A stretch of DNA of 64,000 nucleotides from an uncultured Roseburia sp. (GTDB taxonomy: Bacteria > Bacillota > Clostridia > Lachnospirales > Lachnospiraceae): NCBI GenBank assembly GCA_900542495.1, contig UQNW01000007.1:82166-146165 (forward strand), written 5' to 3'. The notes under the pieces were generated by a model that saw nothing but the letters and a program-made list of their open reading frames with translations, was not told the DNA's origin and made no database searches. Made by a program: the position numbers and the translations under genes. The number at the start of each line of letters is the position of its first letter. The stretch's first letter is position 1. This document shows, piece after piece, positions 9,526-17,763 of this stretch.

Positions 9526-10272
9526 CTATTTTACCGCGCGGATCATAAAAAGCGGTGTCGATGCAAAATTGATTTTTTCTACATCATCCCAGACCTTTTT
9601 CCATACCTCACGATCCGCCTGTACTTCTTCGAATCCGGCTTCCCGGATCATCCGCATGTCTTCTGCCGGACGTTCACAACTGCTTAGTTCCAGCTTTCTG
9701 GCAATCTCCTCCATTTTATACGCTTCATCATATTCATTGAAATCAAAAACCTCAGCGTCCTTGACATTTTTCCGGTCTTCTTCGTATGCATCCTGCAGGC
9801 TGTCATCAAAGAGATAGTTGTACCACCCTGCATCAAAATTTAAAAGGATACCACCCTTTTTCAGCACACGGTACCATTCCTCGTATGCCCTCTTTGGTTC
9901 TTCCAGATTCCATGTCAGATTTCTCGTCACGATCACATCCATAGACGCATCCTGCATTTTCTCAAGGTTCTGTACATCGCCCCGCATCCATTCGATCTTA
10001 GAAACATGCTCTCCGGCATTTTGCATGGCGTGGATCAACATTTCCTGCGTGTAGTCCACTGCTGTCACCGCATAGCCTCTTTTCGCAAGTCCGATTGCAA
10101 AAAATCCCGGACCGGTCCCCATGTCTGCAATTTTTATATTTTTTTCTTCCGGAATCTGGGACAATATGACATTCATCCAGTTGATCTCATTGATATGATC
10201 CAATTCCCCGCAGACAACCTCCGAATAGCTCTCTGCCCGGCGGCTCCAGTATGATTCCACTTCGTTTAACAT
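9526..10272 (-). CDS. Class I SAM-dependent methyltransferase, first gene of the importer operon
   Basis: 248 residues. The SAM-binding motif I is IADMGTGPGFFAIGLAKRG (about 48-66), followed by an acidic residue after the second strand (VTAVDYTQEM) and RNLTWNLEEP at motif IV. The family is a Methyltransf_11/25-type small-molecule methylase. It is the promoter-proximal gene of a five-gene run with peptide/nickel-type permeases, binding protein and ATPase, with very short spacing. That linkage suggests it modifies the transported compound or a chelator, but the substrate is unknown. Confidence 0.8.
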   Translation of the reverse strand: MLNEVESYWSRRAESYSEVVCGELDHINEINWMNVILSQIPEEKNIKIADMGTGPGFFAIGLAKRGYAVTAVDYTQEMLIHAMQNAGEHVSKIEWMRGDVQNLEKMQDASMDVIVTRNLTWNLEEPKRAYEEWYRVLKKGGILLNFDAGWYNYLFDDSLQDAYEEDRKNVKDAEVFDFNEYDEAYKMEEIARKLELSSCERPAEDMRMIREAGFEEVQADREVWKKVWDDVEKINFASTPLFMIRAVK

Positions 10273-10315
10273 CTTTTGTATCCTGCTTTATCGTTCATTG
10301 TTCTATTTCCACTTT

Positions 10316-10331
10316 TTTTGCATGTGCAAAA
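10316..10331. promoter_or_regulatory. Inverted repeat upstream of the methyltransferase-importer operon (candidate operator)
   Basis: TTTTGCATGTGCAAAA: seven-base arms around a two-base centre, 44 bp upstream of the first gene. On the minus strand TTGCAC in this dyad could act as a -35 hexamer with TAGAAC 18 bp later as a weak -10. It has the size of a repressor or activator site, but the protein that binds it is unknown. Confidence 0.4.
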
Positions 10332-10425
10332 GAAAGCGGATTTATCAGTCTTGTACTAATCTAACATGGAACGACGCTGGATGTAAGCCTGTGGGGGGGA
10401 TATTTTTGCAGTCTTTTTATACTCA

Positions 10426-10468
10426 GAAAAAACCACTGGTTTAAGTAATGCCAAAACCGGTGGTTTTT
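10426..10468 (-). terminator. Rho-independent terminator
   Basis: Arms AAAACCACTGGTTT and AAACCGGTGGTTTT form a long stem with one mismatch; the minus-strand read ends in a T run. It lies just downstream of the degraded HTH-DUF3990 gene and separates it from the methyltransferase operon. Confidence 0.65.
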
Positions 10469-10515
10469 GAAAAGGCTTGCATTGTTCATCTGTAAGTTCC
10501 CCCGCGATAAATGAA

Positions 10516-10893
10516 TTAATAATCTGAAACATACGATATTGCCTGTTTATAACTTTCCCCTGTATAAAATCCCTGCCCAAAGTCATTGTTTTCTCTGCCA
10601 TGATGAACATCTATTTCTCCATTAATTTCATTTTTTGCTCCATGAAACAATAACTTTTCTTTTGTGCCCAGATCTTCCTTCCAAAGCATTTCTTTTAATT
10701 TATTTATCTTTATTTTTCTCTTATATGCATAGGAATATGCACTTTCCAAAAGCTTATTCGACGGTTCCGTTTCTCCTAATTCGTTTCTCGAAATTGTTAC
10801 CTGCTGCACGCCTATCTGCTCTGCCAACTCACTTTGCGAAAGATCTAATATTTCCCGAATAGCTTTCAAATCTTCTGAAAATTTATAATTCAT
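10516..10893 (-). pseudogene. HTH (XRE) plus DUF3990 protein, truncated
   Basis: The N-terminal half is an XRE-type helix-turn-helix (LDLSQSELAEQIGVQQVTISRNELG). It is followed by LFHGAKNEINGEIDVHHGRENNDFGQGFYTG, the start of a DUF3990 domain, a family distantly like ADP-ribosyltransferases. The frame stops right after KQAISYVSDY. A plausible later piece of the same domain (MFQIINSFIAGELTDEQC) lies in another frame at about 10475-10535, which points to a deletion plus frameshift. ATG at 10893 follows GGGTGA; a GTG at 10902 is also possible. Residual DNA binding by the HTH cannot be ruled out. Confidence 0.65.
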
Positions 10894-11078
10894 ATGAATC
10901 ACCCATCAAGCTTATTTATATCATATTACTTAAATAAGTTTGAAATGCTATTTGTATCACAATGATCGTCCTAAACTCATCACTGGCAGAGATATTTTTC
11001 GCAAACGTTTGTTAGAAATATACGCACAAAGCCAGCGCAGACTATAACAATAATCTGCACCAGCTCTTTTATTTTCTA

Positions 11079-11513
11079 CTATTCTTCTTTTTCTTTCAAA
11101 TTTTTTCTATAAGCTCGGATTGTCATTACTTCCCAAAGTATAAGTAATATTATAATTACTACATCTGCTGTAACAATACCCTTTACCCAGCCTGGTGTCT
11201 TAAAGTTACGATCATCCATTGCATTAGAAGCTCCACCAACTTTTACAGAAATTTCAAATGGTTTCAGGTAAATCTCTCTCATCGCCTGCTCATTTGTCCA
11301 TGTGCAAAGTGCATTTTTTCGGAAGCCTTCTGAATCATTTAAAGCAAAATGCTTAATATAGCAATGGATTCCGTATTCTTTTGCACCTGCAACTTCTGAT
11401 GCTCCCATATATCCAGAAAACACACCATCTTCTGAATAATATTCAAAGTTTCGACCAGAGAAAGGTGTTCTGTGAATATTCATTGCTGGTCCATGCCATC
11501 CACAAACATTCAT
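11079..11513 (-). pseudogene. Glycoside hydrolase family 3 fragment joined to its C-terminal membrane anchor
   Basis: GWHGPAMNIHRTPFSGRNFEYYSEDGVFSG and YIKHFALNDSEGFR are core motifs of the GH3 N-terminal barrel (beta-glucosidase type). The roughly 150-200 residues that should come before are missing, and so are the nucleophile region and second domain: after GGASNAMDD the sequence goes straight to a C-terminal membrane helix (VVIIILLILWEV) and a basic tail. It begins in a 4-bp ATGA overlap with the GH43 stop codon. It cannot be an active hydrolase. The remaining frame is open, so a short membrane peptide could still be made. Confidence 0.75.
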
Positions 11514-12988
11514 ATCCTGTCACTGCTGTCCCATAGATTCGCCTCGCTCTTTAATTCAAACTGAAAGAAGTTTATACTTCCTTCTCCTTCATACTTAAAA
11601 TAAAGTGCTGCATTTCCATGTATTTCTGACAACTCTGTGTTAAAATACTGCCATTTTTGCGAAGAAACACTGATTGGAATATGAACGCTTTCTTTGAAAT
11701 CAGCAGTGTTCGACACAAGCATTTCTCCATTCCCGTTTCCATTTAAACAAATGCCAATCTCCGTCTGATCTGTAATCTCAAAATACTTAAATCCAGCCAC
11801 AGCCCCGTCTCTCATATTCGCAATATACTGTCTGGCTGTTGCATCGCCATCCTTCTTATCCTGCGTAATGTAAGGATGTTCTTTTAGCAGTTTTCCTGGA
11901 TTTCCAACGTCATATCTTCCGGCTCCGTCTTTTGACCACAGATTGCAGGCGATCCTTGCTTCATACACGCCCTCTCCCTTCAATGGTCCGTCATTCAAGC
12001 CACAGCTTGTCATCTCTGCCTGAAGGAAATCTCCATTTTCATCACAGACTAATTTTTCTGCACAGGTCTGTCTGGAATAGGAATTCCGGTTTGTCTGCCT
12101 GTGATAAAAAATATAGTACTGATCTTTTAACCGAAGCATACCTCCATGATTGTTTCCAATGTAATTCTTTGCATCTTTTTCCGTCATGCCTTTTGCCGGG
12201 AAAATATCAGCGTTACTGATCAGTGTTCCCTTGTATACAAAGCCTTCTGTCGGTGAATCACTCACTGCGTAGCAAAGTTCATGATTGTGCCTGGAAGAAT
12301 AGACAAAATAATATTTTCCATCATATTTCCGAATGGAACTGGCCTCAAAAAATTCATGATCCGCAAAAGCTCCCTCTCCTTTTTTCGGAAATAACAGCTT
12401 CTCCGGTGTCTTGATCGTCACCATATCTTTTTCCAGTTCCAGCACATATCCACCTTCATTTTTCAGCTTATGAAACCCGGTTGCGCCTGCCGGAACCGGT
12501 GTGTAGAATCCGGAATACAGATATACGCTTCCGTCATCATCCACTAACACTCCGGGATCAAACGGAAACGAATCTCCCTTTTTTCTTCCCCAGACGGTGC
12601 CGTCCTTGTAGTGCACATGTCCGTAAAATTCATATGGTCCTGCCGGTGCGACGCTCACTGCAACGCCCATAATTCCCATAAAATCAAATGCATAGTAAAG
12701 ATAATATCTTCCGTCACATCCCACTGCGACATCCGGCGCAAACAATAACCGAAGTCCCAATTTATTTTTCGGGTCCTGATTCTTCCGATAGATCACACCT
12801 TCATACCGCCAGTCTGACAAGTCATCCACCGGTGCAGAATAGCAGACATAGTCATTTGCACAAAATATTGGAAAATTGAATCTGTCATGAGATCCGTACA
12901 CATATACTCTGTCTCCGAACACATACGGCTCGCCGTCCGGTATATATTCCTGTTGTGGCAGATATGGATTGAACGCCTGTTTTTTCAC
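11510..12988 (-). CDS. Glycoside hydrolase family 43 (xylosidase/arabinofuranosidase type)
   Basis: GTG at 12988 is chosen because AAGGAG lies 8 bases before it; earlier codons have no such site. The 492-residue product begins NPYLPQQEYIPDGEPYVFGDRVYVYGSHD, the first blade of the GH43 five-bladed propeller with the general-base Asp. DPGVLVDDDGSVYLY carries the second Asp and EASSIRKYDGKYYFVYS the acid Glu. The last 150 residues look like an appended beta-sandwich, perhaps CBM6-like. There is no signal peptide, so it probably acts on imported oligosaccharides in the cytoplasm. The neighbouring glycosidase gene is broken. Confidence 0.88.
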   Translation of the reverse strand: MKKQAFNPYLPQQEYIPDGEPYVFGDRVYVYGSHDRFNFPIFCANDYVCYSAPVDDLSDWRYEGVIYRKNQDPKNKLGLRLLFAPDVAVGCDGRYYLYYAFDFMGIMGVAVSVAPAGPYEFYGHVHYKDGTVWGRKKGDSFPFDPGVLVDDDGSVYLYSGFYTPVPAGATGFHKLKNEGGYVLELEKDMVTIKTPEKLLFPKKGEGAFADHEFFEASSIRKYDGKYYFVYSSRHNHELCYAVSDSPTEGFVYKGTLISNADIFPAKGMTEKDAKNYIGNNHGGMLRLKDQYYIFYHRQTNRNSYSRQTCAEKLVCDENGDFLQAEMTSCGLNDGPLKGEGVYEARIACNLWSKDGAGRYDVGNPGKLLKEHPYITQDKKDGDATARQYIANMRDGAVAGFKYFEITDQTEIGICLNGNGNGEMLVSNTADFKESVHIPISVSSQKWQYFNTELSEIHGNAALYFKYEGEGSINFFQFELKSEANLWDSSDRI

Positions 12989-13120
12989 TTTTTGCTCTCC
13001 TTGTCTTTTAAATCGAATATAGCATATCATATTCTTGTTTTTGGAATCATCTTTTTCATAAAATGCAGATTTTATGACATATTTGTATCTTTATAGGAAT
13101 ATTGTAATTTCCTGTAGAGA

Positions 13121-13165
13121 AAAAAATCTTCGCAATATTCAAGTTTTGAATACTGCGAAGATTTT
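13121..13165 (-). terminator. Rho-independent terminator
   Basis: AAAATCTTCGCA (13123-13134) pairs with TGCGAAGATTTT (13154-13165), with extra pairing inside. On the minus strand the stem is followed by seven T. It lies 22 bp after the Rpn-type remnant. Confidence 0.8.
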
Positions 13166-13187
13166 GGGGTATAAAAACTATATATTA

Positions 13188-13418
13188 TTATGCTATCCAC
13201 TCTTTTACAACATTGATATCTTCTTCTACTGCCTGCGCAATCTGTTCTATCGGCATTCCCATTTTTATAAGATTCTTTGCCTTTTTTCGCTTTCCCTCAT
13301 TCTCTCCTTCATTTCGACCACGTTCTTCTCTTGCATCTAATTTTGCATTAATTATCTCATCTAACTCTTCACGCATCGCTGCTCCGCTAAAATCTGCGGA
13401 AAGTCTCATCATCTGCAA
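13188..13418 (-). pseudogene. C-terminal tail of an Rpn/PD-(D/E)XK-type transposase-nuclease
   Basis: The last 60 residues (MREELDEIINAKLDAREERG, then an NEGENEGKRKKAKN charged repeat, then IKMGMPIEQIAQAVEEDINVVKEW) match the tail of Rpn-family proteins, which end in Glu-Gly-Lys/Arg repeats and a short helical LxxEQIA motif. The whole nuclease domain is missing. The upstream end runs into the beta-helix fragment in another frame, so a deletion joined the two genes. It keeps its own terminator. Confidence 0.65.
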
Positions 13419-13857
13419 AATAACCCGTCAATGTGCTGCCGTTTGTCATATAAAAATCAAGCTGGCTGATGCTGTCCCAGATCACTGCGCCTTCCATATC
13501 CTGATCATCCGCTGTAAATGTACAGTCAGAACCATTGGCACCCTCTGCTTCCACGTTCAGATCCCATGCATATAACGTTCCGTCTGTCGTGAGCACTGCC
13601 GCTCCTACTCCATAAAAGCTGGAATTATCCCCTCCGGTACTGTCAGAAGATATGCGGGTAACGGTTATATTTTTCAAGCTAGCAGTTGCGCCGTTTGAAA
13701 CGAGGATTGCATTTTCATCCGTTCCGGTGGACGAATAGCTTTCTCCATCCACCTCGGTATCTTCTGTGTATTCAGTCGCTGCATCGTAACTGTCAACCCC
13801 GGAAGCGCTGTCGCCCGGCTGACCGTCTCCCATGCCATTACCCATTCCCTGAGTCAC
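13387..13857 (-). pseudogene. Fragment of a secreted beta-helix/adhesin-like protein
   Basis: The sequence is rich in Asp, Gly, Ser and Thr. It contains SYSSTGTDENAILVSNGATA and SSDSTGGDNSSFYGVGAAVL, a repeat style seen in large Lachnospiraceae surface proteins with a right-handed beta-helix. There is no signal peptide: the frame is open upstream to about 13885, where it runs into the DUF6472 gene without a proper start. It ends shortly after the start of the Rpn fragment. Both ends are therefore lost; the intact protein would be several times longer. Confidence 0.6.
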
Positions 13858-13880
13858 TACAATTTCTGTAATCTCACCAT

Positions 13881-14054
13881 TTACATCTGATGACGTACCA
13901 CCGCATACTCATCATCATTCTGGTAGTAGGGACACTCTTTATAATGTCCCTGCATGATACGTGCAGCATCATCCTCATCCATATCTACCTCACAGTAGTA
14001 ACATTCGTCGTCATCATCATAAACGTTATATACACAGCTATCACAATTTGCCAT
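13881..14054 (-). CDS. Small cysteine-rich protein, DUF6472 family
   Basis: 57 residues, MANCDSCVYNVYDDDDECYY and following. Two CxxC-type pairs (CDSC, CYYC) plus a later Cys (KECPYY) suggest a metal-binding knuckle, with many acidic residues. I recognise this as the short Lachnospiraceae family DUF6472; no function is known. The ATG at 14054 is supported by AAAGGAA; an upstream in-frame ATG near 14129 gives an unlikely hydrophobic extension. Confidence 0.75.
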   Translation of the reverse strand: MANCDSCVYNVYDDDDECYYCEVDMDEDDAARIMQGHYKECPYYQNDDEYAVVRHQM

Positions 14055-14208
14055 TTTTGTATTCCTTTCTTTCTTGATAATTGTAAAACCAGCTCCGGCA
14101 AAAGTATACCATAACCAATGTATTGACACAATTTTACTTCTGTTTTAGGATAACAACAGTACTGATTCCTAATAAAAAAACTAAAGCAAACAATACAAAG
14201 GAGTTTTT

Positions 14209-14391
14209 ATGAGCCAGAATTTACCAAATGATCCGGTCATGCTCTTAAGCTACGTCAATACGCAATTAAGGGATTTTTTCCCAACTTTGGATGCATTTTG
14301 TGACAGCTTTGAGTTAGACCGCACCACACTTGAAACAAAATTAAAATCCATTGATTATGAGTATGATGCCACAGCCAATCAATTTATCTAA
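14209..14391 (+). CDS. DUF4250 family protein
   Basis: 60 residues. LPNDPVMLLSYVNTQLRDFF, then LDAFCDSFELD and IDYEYDATANQF, match the short conserved family DUF4250 almost end to end. AAAGGAG lies 6 bases before the ATG. It is cytosolic, probably helical, and of unknown function. Confidence 0.85.
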   Translation: MSQNLPNDPVMLLSYVNTQLRDFFPTLDAFCDSFELDRTTLETKLKSIDYEYDATANQFI

Positions 14392-14437
14392 TTGTTCTGC
14401 TGACAAACTCAGGTTCTAAACCGCTCATTCTCATAAT

Positions 14438-15010
14438 TTATACACCTTCTTCATTTAATATTGCCCGGATTGCCTTATAATTCTGGCAATATTTTTCCAC
14501 ATATCCCCAGAAGATTTTATTATGACTTGCTTCTAAAATATGACACATTTCATGGATCACCACATACTCCAGACACTCTGGTCCTTTCTCATAGAGCGCC
14601 AGATTGACATTGACATGATGTGTTTTCACATTGCAGGAGCCCCAGCGCGTTTTCATCTGCCGGATCGTCACACCGGATACCTTTACATGCATGATCGGCT
14701 CATATTTTTGAATTAATTTTTCCACTGCTGCTTTCAACAGGACCTTTCTCCGGCGTATTTCAGCTTCGCTTAGTGCTGGCTTTTCGTCCTGCTGCCTCTT
14801 TATCTGCTTATACTTTTCCTGATACTCTCTGATCCACGGCATACGCTCCTCTGCAAATCTGCGGATGCGAAGATCACTCATCTGATACGGCGCAGAGATC
14901 ATAACCCTGCCGTCCTCTTTTTTGATGCGCAGATACATATTTTTTATCCGTTTTTTGGTCACGGTAATAACAATGCCGTCTAATACGATCTGATATGTTT
15001 TTTCTTTCAT
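14438..15010 (-). CDS. YgjP-like zinc metallopeptidase (M48-related)
   Basis: 190 residues. The zinc-binding motif HEMCH (in EYVVIHEMCHILEASHNKIFW) is followed by the downstream helix. MKTRWGSCNVKTHHVNVNLAL is the second hallmark of the YgjP/DUF45 family. The N-terminal half is basic. No membrane segment or signal is present, so it is cytosolic. Substrate unknown; family members are often linked to DNA modification or stress genes, but nothing here shows that. It lies 32 bp after the WYL regulator gene, so the two may be co-transcribed. Confidence 0.85.
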   Translation of the reverse strand: MKEKTYQIVLDGIVITVTKKRIKNMYLRIKKEDGRVMISAPYQMSDLRIRRFAEERMPWIREYQEKYKQIKRQQDEKPALSEAEIRRRKVLLKAAVEKLIQKYEPIMHVKVSGVTIRQMKTRWGSCNVKTHHVNVNLALYEKGPECLEYVVIHEMCHILEASHNKIFWGYVEKYCQNYKAIRAILNEEGV

Positions 15011-15042
15011 GTCCGATTTATGTTTCCTTCTGCTCTGAATTA

Positions 15043-16029
15043 TTATGAATATCTCTCGATAATCTCGCCAAGATAATCCCGGTATTGTTCCACCACCCGC
15101 TCCGGAGCTTCTATTTTCACGATATTTCCCAAGCCAGTGATCCAGCCGAAAAACTGGCGGCTCACCGCTACATTCACTCTCGCCTGGATCGTGTTCTCAT
15201 CAATTTTTCTCATCGCAACATCTTTTCCAAACCGGTCGATCATCACGCCTGTTAAAGAACGGTCGCATCGCAGTGTGACGGTCTCCTCTTTTCCTGCAAA
15301 CATTCCAAATGTTTTTTTCGAGTAAGCTGCAATATCAAAATGCTGGAACTGTTCTTTTCCTTCTCTTTTCTCCACAGAAAGTTCGATTTTTAACATTTTA
15401 TCCACGCGATAATGCTTGATGATCCCCGCCTCGCTGTCGTAGGCGATCAGATAATAATTTTCATCATCCCACGTCAAAAGCCACGGACTCACCTCATATA
15501 CTTTTCCATTCCGGCGGAGTTGCATTTCCTTATTCACATCCCACTCAAAATACTGAAACTGTATTTTCACGTTCTCCGCGATCGCATTGTAAATGATGTC
15601 GACATTATAATAGATGTTTTCATTGACCGTCTTATTCCGGTTTGTCACAGCTACCTGTCTGTGTAACTGACCCGCTTCATATTTACTGCAAAGTGTTTCC
15701 AGCTTTCCGATCAGATCTCTTGATTTTTTTGTTGTGATAAATTTGGAGGATTGCACCGCATCTACCAACAATTTCAGTTCTGCCAGTTCAAACCGGCGGC
15801 TCACTAACGTGTACCCGCCCGATTTCCCCGGATTTTTTACAATATCCATTCCATAGTCGATCAGAAGGTCAATATCTGTGTAAATACTTTTCCGTTCCGC
15901 AGTAATGCCCTGCAATGCAAGATAATCAATGATCTCCTGCGTGGTCACTGCATGCTCCGCGTCTGTTTTCTCCGTCAGGCACTGCATGATATATAGAAGT
16001 TTTAATTTCTGTTTTTCCGATTTTGCCAT
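15043..16029 (-). CDS. WYL-domain transcriptional regulator
   Basis: ATG at 16029 is chosen (GGGGTGA before it); upstream codons give an implausible basic extension. The 328-residue protein has an N-terminal winged helix-turn-helix (VTTQEIIDYLALQGITAERKS, IDYGMDIVKNPG) and a WYL domain, where SPWLLTWDDENYYLIAYDSE and HYRVDKMLKIE are typical, followed by a WCX-type C-terminal extension. WYL domains usually sense small ligands or nucleic acids. It is divergent from the glp operon and shares the 16030-16306 intergenic region, but the glp genes appear to answer to GlpP instead. Confidence 0.88.
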   Translation of the reverse strand: MAKSEKQKLKLLYIMQCLTEKTDAEHAVTTQEIIDYLALQGITAERKSIYTDIDLLIDYGMDIVKNPGKSGGYTLVSRRFELAELKLLVDAVQSSKFITTKKSRDLIGKLETLCSKYEAGQLHRQVAVTNRNKTVNENIYYNVDIIYNAIAENVKIQFQYFEWDVNKEMQLRRNGKVYEVSPWLLTWDDENYYLIAYDSEAGIIKHYRVDKMLKIELSVEKREGKEQFQHFDIAAYSKKTFGMFAGKEETVTLRCDRSLTGVMIDRFGKDVAMRKIDENTIQARVNVAVSRQFFGWITGLGNIVKIEAPERVVEQYRDYLGEIIERYS

Positions 16030-16113
16030 GTGATTCACCCCATTTTTGGCTTTCCTGTTCTTATTATAGTTGATTTTATCTGCTGACACTATATTATTTT
16101 TTGAAATTTTCCG

Positions 16114-16141
16114 TTGCACTTTTTTCATCTCATGTTATAAT
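16114..16141 (+). promoter_or_regulatory. Promoter of the glycerol-3-phosphate operon
   Basis: TTGCAC (16114-16119), a 16-bp spacer, then TATAAT (16136-16141). Transcription would start near 16148, leaving a leader of about 160 bases before the first gene. Confidence 0.7.
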
Positions 16142-16172
16142 GTAATTAAGTTAATAACTTACCGAGAGACAT

Positions 16173-16223
16173 GAGCAAGGTAATAGGACGATGAAAGTCG
16201 TCTTGTTTCTTTGCTCTTTTTTT
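16173..16223 (+). terminator. Leader terminator (attenuator), likely GlpP target
   Basis: GAGCAA (16173-16178) pairs with TTGCTC (16211-16216). Inside, GACGAT pairs with GTCGTC across a GAAA tetraloop. Seven T follow (16217-16223). It sits between a strong promoter and the first gene, so default transcription should stop here. The same locus encodes GlpP, whose known role is antitermination in glp leaders. A further hairpin (CCTCTG/CAGAGG) lies after the terminator. Confidence 0.75.
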
Positions 16224-16306
16224 GTTTACTTTGTAAAACAAGGGAGGCTAAATCCTCTGCTCACCAGAGGGTTCGCATTTTCCTACGGAAAACAAGGAGG
16301 ATTATT

Positions 16307-17761
16307 ATGATTTATGATGTAGCAATTATTGGCGCCGGGGTTGTCGGCAGTGCAATTGCAAGAGAACTTTCCAGATATCAGGTAAATGCCTGCGTGATTG
16401 AGCGTGAAGAAGATGTGTGCAACGGCACTTCCAAAGCGAACAGCGCCATTATCCACGGTGGTTTTGACGCAACACCAGGTACGCTCAAGGCAAAATTAAA
16501 TGTCAGAGGTAACTTTTTAATGGATGAACTTGCAAGGGATCTCGACATTCCTTTTAAACGAAATGGTTCTCTCGTAGTTTGTACCAAAGACCAGGATCGA
16601 AGCGGTCTGGAAAAACTTTTAGAAAAAGGAAAAGCCAACGGTGTGCCGGATCTTCGCATTATTGAGCGTGAGGAGCTGATCGCAATGGAGCCAAATTTGA
16701 GTGATGATGTGACCTGTGCTCTTTTTGCTCCTACCGGCGGAATCGTCTGCCCATTCCATATGACAATGGCGTTTGCGGAAAATGCCTGCACCAATGGTGT
16801 AAAATTTTTCTTAAACACACAGGTTGATACCATTGAAAAATGCAATGATTTTTACCGGATTTCCACAGTTCACACGGATACAAAAGAGCCGGAAATTTTT
16901 GAAGCCAAAGTAGTGATCAATGCCGCCGGCGTTTACGCTGATGTTTTAAATAACATGGTCAGCAAGAAAAAACTTCACATCACTGCCCGGAAAGGTGAGT
17001 ACTGTCTGTTAGACAAAGACGCCGGAACCCACGTTTCACACACCATTTTCCAGCTTCCTTCCAAAATGGGAAAAGGTGTCCTCGTCACCCCGACGGTTCA
17101 CGGAAATCTGTTAGTCGGACCAACCGCCGTTGATGTGAGCGACAAAGAAGCGATAAATACGACTGCTGCCGGACTTGATTCTCTGTCTGCAACCGCAGCA
17201 AGAAGTGTAAAAAATATTCCAATGCGTCAGGTCATCACCTCTTTTGCCGGACTTCGTGCACACGAGGACGGAGACGACTTTGTGATCGGAGAAGCCGAAG
17301 ATGCCAAAGGATTCATCAATGTTGCGGGAATTGAATCTCCTGGTCTTTCTTCTGCACCTGCTATCGCTGAAATGGTCGCTGATATTGTAAAAACAATTCT
17401 CCCATTAGAGAAAAATCCGGATTTCGTCGGAACCCGAAAAGGAATCCTGCGCCCGGATACCCTCTCACCGGAAGAACGAAATAAACTCATCAAAGAGCAT
17501 CCGGAATACGGCAATATCATCTGCCGTTGTGAGATGATCACCGAAGGCGAGATTATGGACGCCATTCACCGCCCATTAGGCGCCCGCTCCTTAGACGGAG
17601 TAAAACGCCGTACCAGAGCCGGTATGGGACGCTGTCAGGCAGGTTTCTGCTCTCCACGAACCATGGAGATCTTAGAGCGTGAAGTTCCAATGAGTATGTT
17701 TGACATTACCAAAAACGGTGTTGGTTCCAATATTGTAGTCGGATATAATAAGGAGGTTTAA
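16307..17761 (+). CDS. glpA: FAD-dependent glycerol-3-phosphate dehydrogenase, GlpA-like
   Basis: ATG at 16307 follows AACAAGGAGG. The 484-residue protein starts with a Rossmann dinucleotide site (VAIIGAGVVGSAIARELSRY), has a DAO-type FAD domain and ends in a BFD-like [2Fe-2S] domain with IICRCEMITEGEIMDAI and GRCQAGFC, giving four cysteines. This matches GlpA-type anaerobic dehydrogenases that oxidise glycerol-3-phosphate to dihydroxyacetone phosphate. It is the first of three tightly packed genes (2-bp gaps). The GlpP-type leader and glpP nearby support the glycerol-3-phosphate assignment. Confidence 0.82.
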   Translation: MIYDVAIIGAGVVGSAIARELSRYQVNACVIEREEDVCNGTSKANSAIIHGGFDATPGTLKAKLNVRGNFLMDELARDLDIPFKRNGSLVVCTKDQDRSGLEKLLEKGKANGVPDLRIIEREELIAMEPNLSDDVTCALFAPTGGIVCPFHMTMAFAENACTNGVKFFLNTQVDTIEKCNDFYRISTVHTDTKEPEIFEAKVVINAAGVYADVLNNMVSKKKLHITARKGEYCLLDKDAGTHVSHTIFQLPSKMGKGVLVTPTVHGNLLVGPTAVDVSDKEAINTTAAGLDSLSATAARSVKNIPMRQVITSFAGLRAHEDGDDFVIGEAEDAKGFINVAGIESPGLSSAPAIAEMVADIVKTILPLEKNPDFVGTRKGILRPDTLSPEERNKLIKEHPEYGNIICRCEMITEGEIMDAIHRPLGARSLDGVKRRTRAGMGRCQAGFCSPRTMEILEREVPMSMFDITKNGVGSNIVVGYNKEV

Positions 17762-17763
17762 TC

